A DNA stretch of 64,000 nucleotides from JAHFTY01 sp964584785 (GTDB taxonomy: Bacteria > Acidobacteriota > Terriglobia > 20CM-2-55-15). This document shows positions 42,251-52,000 of this stretch, one piece after another. The stretch is from assembly GCA_964584785.1 (NCBI GenBank), contig CAZPBY010000036.1, forward strand, positions 1-64,000. The letters are read 5' to 3'. Under the pieces are notes generated by a model. The model was given only the letters and a program-made list of their open reading frames with translations. It had not been told where the DNA came from and ran no database searches. A program made the translations under genes and the position numbers. Every line of letters starts with the position of its first letter. Position 1 is the stretch's first letter.

Positions 42251-43710
42251 ACAAGAAAATGCTTTTGATCTGGAAGAAAACTGGGCCAGCCGTGTATCAA
42301 TTCGCGCTTGTCAGAATTCAGATGGGTGACTTCGACTGCGTTCCCTCCCCACGCCGGCACACGATAGACGTTGGTTGCATTCGGAACAAAGAGGATCGTG
42401 CCATCGCTTGCCCAGGAACCGCCCTCGGCAACGGGAGCATTCGCGAGGACCTGGGGACTGCCGCCAGCGATATCGACGCGCGCAAGTTTGCCCTGCGCGA
42501 AGAAACCCAGGGACCGGTTGTCCGGTGACCAGAAAATTCCACTGGCATCATCTGTTCTTGACAGAGCGTGGGCGGTCGGTGAATCCAGGGGCCGCACCCA
42601 AATGAGGTCTTTCCCGGCGGCATTGGGAGCCGTAAACGCTATGAGGCGACCATCAGGCGAGAGCGCGGCGCCGGGATTGCTGAACAGTGAAAATGACTTT
42701 TCCGGCGGTACGATCGACGTCCATCGAGTTGGTTCCGTAGTCTTAGAACTGGCGAACCAGCGGACAGCAACGAACGTCGCCAGCGCCACAGCAACTGCCA
42801 CCAACCCGATGACGAGCCCCGATATGCGCCGTCCGAGCGGCGTTGGCAATTCGGTCGTCGAGTCACTTAAAGCGGACTCGATTTCCAAACGCGCATCGGC
42901 GATGGCATGCAACCGATGACGAACATCTTTCGCCAGACAGCGGCGCAACAGGCGGCGAACCGCTTGCGGTGTTTCCGCTGGCAGCCGTTCCCATTCCGGT
43001 TCCTCGTGAACGATTGCAGCGAGAATGTCGGTGGTCGTTTCGCCTGCGAACGCCCTGCCGCCCGTCAGCATTTCGAACAGCAAAACACCAAAGGCCCAGA
43101 CGTCCGTTCGCGCGTCCAGTTGTTTGCCGCGCGATTGCTCCGGACTCATGTACGCGGCTGTTCCGAGAATCACGCCGGGAATCGATGCGACCGACATCAT
43201 TGTCGGTGAATTGGATACCATCGGGAGCAACGGCTCTTCCGTGAAAACCTTCGCCAACCCGAAGTCGAGAACCTTCACCTTTCCGTCGGGTGTGATCTTG
43301 ATGTTTGCAGGCTTGAGGTCACGATGCAGGACTCCTTTCTCATGCGCCGCTTCGAGCGCCTCCGCGATCTGGCGAGCGATCTCGATTCCTTCGTCGACTG
43401 GAACCGCGCCGCCCTCGATGCGGTCGGCGAGCGTATCGCCCGGCACGTACTCCATCACGAGGAAATGGCGTTCCGCTGTTTCTTCCACTCCATAGATTCC
43501 GGCAATATTGGAATGATTCAGTGACGCCAGAACACGAGCTTCCCGCTGAAATCGTGAAACGCGTTCCACGTCGTGAAGGAAAGCGTCCGGCAGGCACTTG
43601 ATCGCGACCGTACGGCCAAGCTTCGAGTCAGTGGCTTGGTGAACTTCACCCATACCACACTTGCCGAGATGCGCCGTGATCTCGTAGTGCGCGAGCTTTG
43701 TACCGATCAT
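42202..43710 (-). CDS. Ser/Thr protein kinase with N-terminal kinase domain and truncated propeller
   Basis: This 502-residue frame has a kinase domain (1-275): YEITAHLGKCGMGEVHQATD, invariant Lys near 38 in VAIKCL, HRDLKPANIKITPDG (catalytic Asp near 131), DFGLAKVF (Asp near 149) and SPEQSRGKQLDARTDVWAFGVLLFEMLTG. A transmembrane helix follows near 298-321 (GLVIGLVAVAVALATFVAV). The extracytoplasmic part has TolB-like blades (PGAALSPDGRLIAFTAP; GIFWSPDNRSLGFFAQG) and ends at GVFVG where the intact family normally goes on for many blades. In the glycine loop, the second Gly of GxGxxG is Cys (GKCGMG). The kinase domain may still be active, but the sensor is cut short by the frame change. Confidence 0.85.
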   Translation of the reverse strand: MIGTKLAHYEITAHLGKCGMGEVHQATDSKLGRTVAIKCLPDAFLHDVERVSRFQREARVLASLNHSNIAGIYGVEETAERHFLVMEYVPGDTLADRIEGGAVPVDEGIEIARQIAEALEAAHEKGVLHRDLKPANIKITPDGKVKVLDFGLAKVFTEEPLLPMVSNSPTMMSVASIPGVILGTAAYMSPEQSRGKQLDARTDVWAFGVLLFEMLTGGRAFAGETTTDILAAIVHEEPEWERLPAETPQAVRRLLRRCLAKDVRHRLHAIADARLEIESALSDSTTELPTPLGRRISGLVIGLVAVAVALATFVAVRWFASSKTTEPTRWTSIVPPEKSFSLFSNPGAALSPDGRLIAFTAPNAAGKDLIWVRPLDSPTAHALSRTDDASGIFWSPDNRSLGFFAQGKLARVDIAGGSPQVLANAPVAEGGSWASDGTILFVPNATNVYRVPAWGGNAVEVTHLNSDKRELIHGWPSFLPDQKHFLVWVFSSDKQNEGVFVG

Positions 43711-44004
43711 TTGGGCAGCATCTTACCAGATGGTTTTTTGCGGGCAAGGAATTGGCAATCCGGTGAACATCACGGTAGCTGACGGATGAGGTCGTCAAAC
43801 GAAACCGTGAGCGAAGGCACCTAAAGGTTTCGCGACGCATCCCAAGGCGCTCTTTTTCTGGGGATCAGTGAATGGCCGCCATTCTACAGCGTTCTGCTCG
43901 TGAGGCTGTGATAGGCATCGCGCATGTTATCCGAAAAGGGACACCGGTGTGGCGGCCGTTCATACCCTGTACCGGAGTGAAAACGGCGTGTAGAATCTCA
44001 GGCC
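43711..44004. other. Intergenic region between divergent kinase and STAS genes
   Basis: These 294 bases separate the kinase ATG (minus strand) from the STAS gene (plus strand). No supported gene, hairpin or clear promoter was found. One plus-strand frame from 43872 is open for 78 residues, but its translation shows no protein-like pattern and it overlaps the STAS gene out of frame. Confidence 0.5.
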
Positions 44005-44352
44005 ATGGCGCTCATCGTGAATTCTCGCGTTTCGGCCGACACCGTGGTTTTGGATCTCGAAGGACGGTTGTGGGTACTCGATTTGCCGCTCCACGATCAG
44101 GTGCGTGATCTGCTCGCAGCAGGCTGCCGTTACTTCGTTGTGAATCTCGAGAAGGTGGAGTACATCGATAGTTCGGGGCTGGGCCAGCTGGTGGCTCTGT
44201 GGACTTCCGTGCGAACAAGAGGCGGGAACCTGGTGCTGATGCGGCCAACCGAGCGTGTTCGGCGTCTGTTCTCGGTCACTCGGTTGAATGTGGTCTTCGA
44301 TGTTTTCCAGGACGAAGACAAGGCTAAGGGCGCGATCCGGAGGGAAGGTTAG
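44005..44352 (+). CDS. STAS-domain anti-sigma factor antagonist (SpoIIAA/RsbV-like)
   Basis: This 115-residue single-domain STAS protein has ADTVVLDLEGRLWVLDLPLHD at the start and the phosphorylation-site motif VEYIDSSGLGQLVALW (Ser in DSSGLG). Such proteins bind a serine kinase anti-sigma factor in a phosphorylation-dependent switch. No partner kinase of the RsbW type is next to it. It converges on the dimethylargininase gene with a 4-base overlap. Confidence 0.9.
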   Translation: MALIVNSRVSADTVVLDLEGRLWVLDLPLHDQVRDLLAAGCRYFVVNLEKVEYIDSSGLGQLVALWTSVRTRGGNLVLMRPTERVRRLFSVTRLNVVFDVFQDEDKAKGAIRREG

Positions 44353-45221
44353 CCGCGCAACACCGGACGCGTCAAACAGGTTGGTCCTCCACTGCCCGGT
44401 ATGCAGATCTCACTTCCGTCAAACTCGGATACCCGGCAGCCCACCGCTTCCATTCGCGCGCCCGTCAACGGATTTCCAGCGACCATGACGATACGCCGGG
44501 GCGCGATCGCCAGGACATTGCATCCAAGCGAATTGAACTCTGTTTCGTGTACATCGATCATTTGAATCCCGCGCTTCGCCAGTAAGTCGAACATGGCTAC
44601 CGGAAGCAACGGCCGGTACACGACCGCGAGGTCGTCGTCGAGAAGGCTGATGAACGACTGCAGATGGAGAACTTCGTTCACGCCGTGCCAGTACGGCAGG
44701 TCGAATGCGATGACTTTCACATCCAGCTGGCTCAGCAAATCCTCCAGCGCCTGAATGCCTTCGGTGTTTGTGCGAAAACTCCGTCCGGCGAGAAGAGTGT
44801 GGTTATCGAGCCAGAGCGTATCGCCCGCTTCGGCGGTGGCGTTTCCGTCGATGATTCCGAAAACCGGAATGTCCCAACGTCCGCAAACGCCGGCGAAAGC
44901 CGGACCCTCACCGCGACGTGCGACCTTGCCGGTTTGAAGAATGATGGCCCCGCGATTGGTCATCAGGACGGGATCATGGACGTAGAGTGAGTCCAGGCCC
45001 GTGCGCTCATCAGCCGGCAGGTAGAGCGGTTCGGCTCCGGCCTCAGTCACCAGTGAGACAAATGCCTGATGATGCATGGATGCGAGATTCAGATCGGGCG
45101 GACGGATGTAGTTCAAGGATGCCCACTCGCGCTGGATGGCGTCGTCGGACCGAAATGCCTCCGCGGGCCGCTTGAGAACGACACGCCGCAGCGGCGCCAC
45201 CATGCTGTGATTGTGAATCAC
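44349..45221 (-). CDS. Dimethylarginine dimethylaminohydrolase / amidinotransferase-like protein
   Basis: This 290-residue guanidine-modifying enzyme has the DDAH-like layout: RRVVLKRP at the start, SLYVHDPVLMTNRGAIIL, the substrate-binding acidic segment ATAEAGDTLWL, His in NEVLHLQSFISLLDDD and the nucleophile Cys near 282 in GGPTCLTRPVLRG. It most likely hydrolyses methylated arginine or arginine-like compounds; true arginine deiminase is longer. Its ATG overlaps the stop of the upstream spermidine-synthase-like gene (ATGA), so both are co-translated. This suggests a link between polyamine-type and guanidine chemistry, but the substrate is not known. Confidence 0.88.
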   Translation of the reverse strand: MIHNHSMVAPLRRVVLKRPAEAFRSDDAIQREWASLNYIRPPDLNLASMHHQAFVSLVTEAGAEPLYLPADERTGLDSLYVHDPVLMTNRGAIILQTGKVARRGEGPAFAGVCGRWDIPVFGIIDGNATAEAGDTLWLDNHTLLAGRSFRTNTEGIQALEDLLSQLDVKVIAFDLPYWHGVNEVLHLQSFISLLDDDLAVVYRPLLPVAMFDLLAKRGIQMIDVHETEFNSLGCNVLAIAPRRIVMVAGNPLTGARMEAVGCRVSEFDGSEICIPGSGGPTCLTRPVLRG

Positions 45222-47644
45222 CGGAACTGTCCGCTGACGATCGATTGCTTCAACGTATCGATCAGGCCGGGCGATCCCGAGAAGAATCCTTCAGGGTAAG
45301 ACACACCTTGCGCCACCATGCTCTTGTAGATCGCGTCGGCCTGGTAGAGGTTCAGGCTCATTCCGGCAAGATACTGCAACCGCAGATTGCGGTCCCGGTT
45401 GATTGCCGCATCCGCCAGCCAACTCTTTAGATCATTCGGACGCCCGGCGAATGTGGCCAGGATGTCGACCGCCGAATAGAACCCAATCTCGCGCAGCGAC
45501 TGCGCGACTTGACCGTACTCGGGACTATTCAACCTTTCAGTGAATCTGTTCACATCGATCGGCCGGTCATCCTTGAACCCGACGAGAACGAGGTCGTAAC
45601 CCGTGCCCTGAATGTTGTTCGCGAAGACGGCTCCATGAGGGAACGCCTCGAAGAACGTTGCAACCTCGCTCTTCACCGCAGCCTCGTTACTCTCATACAT
45701 CTGCACGAACAGTGTGACGACTCCGCCCGGATTGAGATGGGCTTTGGCGGCTTCGAAGAACTCGCGGGTGTAAAGCATGGCTGCACCCTTGACCCATGGG
45801 TCAAGAGGATCGGAGGTGATGCCGTCGAACTTCTGCTTTGTCGTGATGACAAAATGACGTCCGTCGTCGATCTCGATATGAACCTTCGGATTCGTGACAA
45901 CGTTGTAGTTGTGCTCGCCGAAATGCTTCGAGACGACGCTCGGAACCAGCGGTTCGATCTCCACGATGGTTTCGCTGACGAGTTTTGGTTCGATGCTTAC
46001 AGCGCCGGCGGTGACACCCGCGCCGCAACCGATCACGAGGAAATGACTCTGATCGTCCGGCAGCAAGGTGACGAGGTGTCCCAGCATGCGCTGCAGCCGC
46101 ATGTCCGCCGGATCGCTCGACGCCTGAACTTTGCCCGCGTTGTGATAGTTCAGCGTGCCGTTCGGCAGACGCGACACGGCGACGGATGCCTGCAGTCCTT
46201 CACCCATGTAGAACACATCACCCTGGCCATTGCGAGTCGGGAGGAATCGGCCGTACGCGACCAGTTCCTTCGGTACCGGATGCACGCGATAGGCGAGCAA
46301 TCCGACAGCGGCGAGAATGAGGAGTGCGGTTATTGCGACGTTGAGCTTGCCCTTTTCCGGATCGTCTTCGGCCGCCAGTGGCGCAAGCATCAACAAAGCG
46401 GAGAGCGCTGAAAGTCCGAGTAAAAGCTGTTGAGAGTGCTGCGTGCCGATCAGATAAACCAGCAGGAGACTCGCACTGAGCGACCCGACGATCGCGCCGA
46501 CCGTATTTGCCGCATAAACCGACCCGACGAGCTTTCCGGGATCCTGTCCCTGCGTTGCGACCGACGCTAACGCCAGAGGGAAACTGGCACCCCACAAGAT
46601 TGCCGGCGGCAGCACGGCCCAGAGGGCCCTTGCCATATCGATCTGAAGTTTGATCCACGGATCGTTCGTCAAAGTGACATCCACCGGCCAATAGGGAAGC
46701 GACTGGGTGAGCGCATACGCGGACCAGAACATTCCGGCGCACAACAGGAACTGGCAAAAGCCAAGCGCCAGTCGCGGTTGTTTGGTGTTTCGTGCAAGAG
46801 CGGAGCCGACGCTGCTGCCGATCCCGAGGCCGATCAGAAAAACGGCAAGGATCAGCGAGAAGGCATAGACCGTCGCGCCAAAAAGAAGAGACAGAATTCG
46901 CGTCCAGATCACTTCGGCTGCGAGAGCCGTCAAACCTGAGAGAGCGATGGAAACGTAAACCATCTTGACGCCTTTGGGTGCCGCAACAGTCTCCGCCTGG
47001 GTTACCGGCTCGACGGCATACGGGGTTTGTTTCGCAATCACCAGGCTGAGCAGAGCAACCGTGATGTTGATGCCCACCGCGACGAACGTCGCAATCATGC
47101 TGTCGTGAACGCGAAGCAGATAGAATCCCGCCAGAAGGCTTCCCACCACCGCTCCGGCGATGTTGCCTCCGTAAAAGAACCCCAGCCACGAAATCCCGTT
47201 CGGCGTGGTTTCCACCCAACGGGAGATCGCCGGGAGAGTAGCGCCCATTAATAAGGTCGGGGGCAGCAGGCAAACGGCAGCGATCAAACTCCGCACGACG
47301 ATGCTGAATACACCGGTACCTGCCCAGGATGTATACACACCACCGATAAGAGGCATACCCACGAGGAGCAGGAGGCCGATCGCGCCGATTCCCAGTTCCA
47401 TGCACGCATAAACGCGCAATGGGTGTGGCGACTGCGAAACAAATCGCGGAAGAAGCAGACTGCCCAGGCACATGCCACCCATGAATGTGCCGAGCAGCAC
47501 ACCCAATGACACCGCGGACGATCCGATGACCAGTTCCAACAACTGAAACCACACAACTTCATAAATGAGGGCCGCGCAGCCGCTGCCGACAAAAAGCACC
47601 ACAAGCACCGGCAAAAACCGCTGCTTTACATTCGATCCGTTCAT
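45218..47644 (-). CDS. Fused MFS-like membrane protein and spermidine-synthase-like domain
   Basis: This 808-residue protein has an N-terminal part of about 12-14 hydrophobic segments (ALIYEVVWFQLLELVIGSS, LGTFMGGMCLGSLLLPRF) and a C-terminal methyltransferase-fold domain from about 510: FLVIGCGAGVTAGAVSIEP, ETIVEIEPLVPSVVSKHF, VHIEIDDGRHFVITT and ITSDPLDPWVKGAAMLYTREFF, which matches the D-x-x-D-P region of polyamine synthases, then LNPGGVVTLFVQMYES. This fused form is widespread in bacteria and its substrate is unproven; it may act on a membrane-linked or transported amine. It is the first gene of a two-gene unit with the dimethylargininase. Confidence 0.9.
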   Translation of the reverse strand: MNGSNVKQRFLPVLVVLFVGSGCAALIYEVVWFQLLELVIGSSAVSLGVLLGTFMGGMCLGSLLLPRFVSQSPHPLRVYACMELGIGAIGLLLLVGMPLIGGVYTSWAGTGVFSIVVRSLIAAVCLLPPTLLMGATLPAISRWVETTPNGISWLGFFYGGNIAGAVVGSLLAGFYLLRVHDSMIATFVAVGINITVALLSLVIAKQTPYAVEPVTQAETVAAPKGVKMVYVSIALSGLTALAAEVIWTRILSLLFGATVYAFSLILAVFLIGLGIGSSVGSALARNTKQPRLALGFCQFLLCAGMFWSAYALTQSLPYWPVDVTLTNDPWIKLQIDMARALWAVLPPAILWGASFPLALASVATQGQDPGKLVGSVYAANTVGAIVGSLSASLLLVYLIGTQHSQQLLLGLSALSALLMLAPLAAEDDPEKGKLNVAITALLILAAVGLLAYRVHPVPKELVAYGRFLPTRNGQGDVFYMGEGLQASVAVSRLPNGTLNYHNAGKVQASSDPADMRLQRMLGHLVTLLPDDQSHFLVIGCGAGVTAGAVSIEPKLVSETIVEIEPLVPSVVSKHFGEHNYNVVTNPKVHIEIDDGRHFVITTKQKFDGITSDPLDPWVKGAAMLYTREFFEAAKAHLNPGGVVTLFVQMYESNEAAVKSEVATFFEAFPHGAVFANNIQGTGYDLVLVGFKDDRPIDVNRFTERLNSPEYGQVAQSLREIGFYSAVDILATFAGRPNDLKSWLADAAINRDRNLRLQYLAGMSLNLYQADAIYKSMVAQGVSYPEGFFSGSPGLIDTLKQSIVSGQFR

Positions 47645-47737
47645 GATGCGAGTAACTCCATTGACGAAAGGACAGCGGATAGTATCACAGGTATGTCGGT
47701 AATATCGGGGCGCGCACGCCGGAGGCGTAAAAGGACA

Positions 47738-47782
47738 GTAGCCGGTGGTACGCGCGTTTTCCAGCGCGTACCACCGGACTAC
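47738..47782. repeat. Inverted repeat with short loop upstream of serC
   Basis: The arms ccggtggtacgcgc (47742-47755) and gcgcgtaccaccgg (47764-47777) are exact 14-bp complements with an 8-base loop; the flanking gtag/ctac extends the stem with one bulged base. It lies between the divergent spermidine-synthase-like gene and serC. No T-run follows, so it is unlikely to be an intrinsic terminator. Confidence 0.8.
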
Positions 47783-47887
47783 GGAGCCATGAAATTTGCA
47801 CCCTGGAAGGGCGCTGGGATTCCTCGCAGCCCGCTGGGTGCGGATCCCTTCGGCGTGCCAAAATGGATAAACCCACTCTAGCTTGCT

Positions 47888-49000
47888 ATGATTTTCTTCG
47901 TGAAGACCACAACGACGACCACTCGCGTTTTCAATTTTTCTTCGGGCCCGGCGGTTCTACCTCTCTCCGTGCTTGAAACTGCGCAGCGCGATCTGATTGC
48001 GTTGCCGGGCGTCGGCATTTCGATCCTCGAGATCAGTCACCGATCGAAAACGTTCGACGACATATTTCAGCAGGCCGTCGACGCTGTTCGGGAAATCGCC
48101 GGCATTCCGCATCATTACAGGATCCTGATGCTGCAGGGCGGCGCCAGCCTTCAGTTTTCGATGGTTCCCATGAACCTGCTTGTCGACGGGAAAACTGCAG
48201 ACTACGTCGATGCCGGGTCGTGGGGTGAAAAGGCGATCAAGGAGGCGAAGCGGGTCGGCAATGTGAACATCGCGGCATCGGCGAAGGCCGAGCATTACAG
48301 CCGCATTCCAAGGCAAAGCGAACTGAAGCTCACGCCCGGTGCGTCCTACATGCACATCACGAGCAACAACACGATAGAAGGAACGCAATACCGCGAGCTG
48401 CCCGACGTCGGCGCCACTCCGCTTGTCTGCGACGCTTCATCCGATATCTTCTCTAAGCCAATCGATGTTTCGCGTTTTGGCTTGATCTCTGCCGGAGCGC
48501 AGAAGAACCTGGGACCCGCAGGGGTGACCGTCGTCATCATTCGCGAAGATCTCCTGGAACGCTCCCGCGACTCGTTACCCACAATGTTGAGTTACAAGGT
48601 TCACGCCGAGAACGACTCGCATTACAACACGCCGAATACGTTCGGCGTCTATATCCTCGGCCTGACGATGAAATGGCTGAAATCGATCGGCGGCCTCACC
48701 GCGATCGCAAAGACGAACGAACGCAAGGCTGCGAGGGTCTACGCTGAACTCGATCGGACGGGTTTCTATCGCGGCGCCGCGCAAAAAGACAGCCGGTCTC
48801 TGATGAACATCACGTTTCGGCTTTCGAGTGAGGATCTCGAAAAGACGTTCGTCAAAGAGGCAACGGCCGCCGGTCTCGACGGGCTTGCCGGCCATCGTGC
48901 TGTGGGCGGGATTCGTGCCTCCATCTACAATGCGTTTCCCGAAGAAGGAGTCGACGCGCTGGTCTCCTTCATGCGCGAATTCGAGCGCAAACGCGGCTGA
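47888..49000 (+). CDS. serC: Phosphoserine aminotransferase
   Basis: This 370-residue PLP enzyme converts 3-phosphohydroxypyruvate and glutamate to phosphoserine and 2-oxoglutarate. Signatures: RVFNFSSGPAVLPLSVLE, LEISHRSKTFDDI, LMLQGGASLQFSMVPMNLL, YVDAGSWGEKAIKEA, HITSNNTIEGTQYRELP, ASSDIFSKPIDVSRFGLISAGAQKNLGPAG (PLP Lys in QKN) shown in pieces, and GLAGHRAVGGIRASIYNA. A run of six Thr follows the start. An in-frame GTG at 47900 is a possible alternative start: TGGATA (47864-47869) and TATGAT (47887-47892), 17 bp apart, would initiate transcription there and give a leaderless mRNA. Confidence 0.95.
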   Translation: MIFFVKTTTTTTRVFNFSSGPAVLPLSVLETAQRDLIALPGVGISILEISHRSKTFDDIFQQAVDAVREIAGIPHHYRILMLQGGASLQFSMVPMNLLVDGKTADYVDAGSWGEKAIKEAKRVGNVNIAASAKAEHYSRIPRQSELKLTPGASYMHITSNNTIEGTQYRELPDVGATPLVCDASSDIFSKPIDVSRFGLISAGAQKNLGPAGVTVVIIREDLLERSRDSLPTMLSYKVHAENDSHYNTPNTFGVYILGLTMKWLKSIGGLTAIAKTNERKAARVYAELDRTGFYRGAAQKDSRSLMNITFRLSSEDLEKTFVKEATAAGLDGLAGHRAVGGIRASIYNAFPEEGVDALVSFMREFERKRG

Positions 49001-49020
49001 CGCTGCTAGACTCGTTCGCC

Positions 49021-52000
49021 ATGAAGCCGCGCAGACTGTGCCGTAGAGTTTTTCTTTTCATCCCTCTTGTCATTTCTATTTCGCTCGCTGCCGGAGCGCA
49101 ACGCCCGGCGCCTGCCGCTGAGGTTATCCTGTCCCGCCTGACCTTCCGATCGATCGGTCCGGCGACGATGGGAGGACGAGTCGACGATTTTGCGGTGTCG
49201 GAGCGGCAACCGTCGACGTTTTACGTCGGGGTTGCGACCGGAGGAGTTTGGAAAACCACCAACAACGGAACGACGTGGGAACCGGTCTTCGATGCGCAGG
49301 ACGTTTCTTCCGTAGGCGCCGTTGCCGTCGCACAGGACAACCCGAATATCGTCTGGGCCGGCACAGGTGAAGACAACAATCGTCAAAGCTCGTCCTGGGG
49401 ATCGGGTGTGTACAAGTCGACCGATGGCGGACGCACGTGGAAGAACATGGGACTTCAGGAGTCCCGGCATGTCGGCAGGATCGTCATTGATCCAGTCGAC
49501 AGCAATGTCGTCTACGTCGCTGCGACCGGCCACCTGTGGGGTGCCAACAAGGAACGCGGTCTGTTCAAAACCATCGATGGTGGGCAGACCTGGACGACGT
49601 CGCTGTTTGTCGATGACCAGACGGGCGCCTCCGATATCGTGATGGATCCCACCAACAACAAGGTGCTCTATGTTGCGATGTACCAGCGTCAGCGATCCGT
49701 CTGGGGATTCAATGGCGGCGGCCCGGGCAGCGCGATCTATAAGACGGTCGACGGCGGCGCAAACTGGACAAAGCTCACAGAGGGAATTCCACCGGGTTCG
49801 CTGGGACGTATTGGCCTCGATATTTATCGCAAGGATCCGAAAGTCGTCCTGGCTTTGATCCAGCACGAACGCGACAGCGGACTCTATCGGTCCGATGACG
49901 CGGGAGCGCACTGGACGAAAGTCGGCAATACGAATCCGCGCCCGCTGTATTTCAGCCAGATCCGTGTCGATCCCAACGACAGCCGCCGTATGTACGTGGT
50001 AGGTACGCGGCTGATGGTTTCGAACGATTCGGGGAAAACCTTCAATGAAGTCCGTATTCGGTATGCCCGCGGCGGAACGGATCGGCCGCGCGACGACATG
50101 GATGCCCACGCGTTGTGGATCGATCCCCGCGACTCGAATCACCTTGTTCTCGGCTCCGATGTCGGCGTCACGATTTCGTACGATCGCGGCACGACGTGGG
50201 ATTATGTCGATAACCTTCCTTTAGGCCAGTTCTATCACGTCGGCTATGACATGGAAACTCCGTACCACGTCTATGGCGGACTTCAGGACAACGACGTCTG
50301 GACAGGACCGAGTGCGGTACGAAACCGATTCGGAATTGCCAACCACGAATGGACCACTTTGGGAATAGGCGACGGTTTTGTCGCCCTCGCCGATCCGCGC
50401 GACTCGCACAATATCTACGCCGAGACGCAGGATGGAAACATTGTGCGCGTCAATCGCGAGACGAACGAGCGCAAATCCATTCGGCCACAGGCCGGACGCG
50501 GCGAACCCCCGCTGCGGTGGACGTGGGATACGCCAATGATTCTGTCGCCGCACGATCCAAAGACTCTGCTGGTCGCAGCCAATAAAGTCTTCCGATCGAC
50601 CGATCGCGGAGACTCCTGGGAGACCATCAGCCCAGACTTGACGAGTGGCGCCGATCGAGAAACGCTTTCGCTGATGGGCGTCACGGGCAGCGAAATCAAG
50701 CTCTCCAAGAATGACGGCGTTGCGGCATGGCCAACGATCGTTGCCCTGACCGAATCGCCCCGCAAGGCCGGACTCTACTACGCCGGCGCCGACGACGGCA
50801 CGGTCAACGTTTCAAGAGACGCCGGAAAATCCTGGACCAACATCAGTGCGAAATTCCCCGGACGTCCACAGGCCACGCCGGCAAAGCGTTTTGCGGCCTC
50901 GGTTTTCGATGATGCTGTGGCGTATGCCGTGTTCAACAATCACCGCGCGGACGATTACGGTTCGTATGTGTATGTGACGAACGATTACGGCAGCACATGG
51001 AAGTCGCTTTCATCCACGTTACCGGGCGGGCAGGTCGCGAATTGCATCACGGAAGATCCGAATAATCCTGACGTGTTGTACCTCGGTACGGAGTCCGGTC
51101 TGTTTGTGACACTGGATCGAGGGCAACATTGGTCGCGGCTTCAGAACAATCTGCCGACCGCGCCGATCGACGAGATCACGATCCATCCCCGCGATAACGA
51201 CATGCTGCTGGCCACGCACGGCCGCAGTATCTGGATCCTGGACGACATCACGCCGATACAGCGGGCATCGGAGGCTGTGAAGAGCGCAGCCCATCTGTTC
51301 GAGATCCGTCCGGCCTTCGAGTTCAACGTTTCGAACGATCGTGCGAACTATCCGGGCGACCGGAGATTCTGGGGACAGAATCCCGATTTCGGAGCGGCCA
51401 TTACTTACTATCTTGCCGAAGCGGCGACCGATTTAAGAATCGATATTCGCGACGGCAATAATCTGTCGATTCGTCAGATTGGCGGAGACGACCTGAAGAA
51501 CGGCCGCGCTGCCGGCCTGAATCGCACCTACTGGGATCTTCGTCATCAGCCGGTTGCCGCGTCTTCAGGTCCGTTTGTGTTGCCGGGTGATTACCGGGTG
51601 GTGTTCACTGTGGAAGGACGCGAAGCCGGAAGCCGGGTGGTGCACGTCTTCGCGGATCCGCTGGCGAGAATATCGGACCTCGATCGGAAAACCCAGCACG
51701 ATACAGCGCTCGCGCTGCACGAACTTCAGCGAACCGAGGTCGAAGCCGCTACGATCGTGACCCTCGCGTCCGGCGAGTTGAAGAATCTTCAGGATGTTTT
51801 GAAGCGCGAAGCAAACGTTCCTGCGGGGCTGACACGCGACGCGGACACGATCGCGGAACGTTTGTCGCGGCTTTCCGCTCAACTTGGCGTCAACCGGCAA
51901 CAGGGCGGCGGCGCAGGCGGGCCGGCCGCCGGAAACTCGCCGGCCATCGGCAATCAGATCTCAACGCTGAAGAATCAGATCATCGGCTGGAGCGCGGCCC

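Noticed and set aside
46218..47552. 444-residue frame inside the spermidine-synthase-like gene
   Set aside because: It is the same strand in another frame; its translation is Arg/Ser/Gly-rich with no hydrophobic segments.
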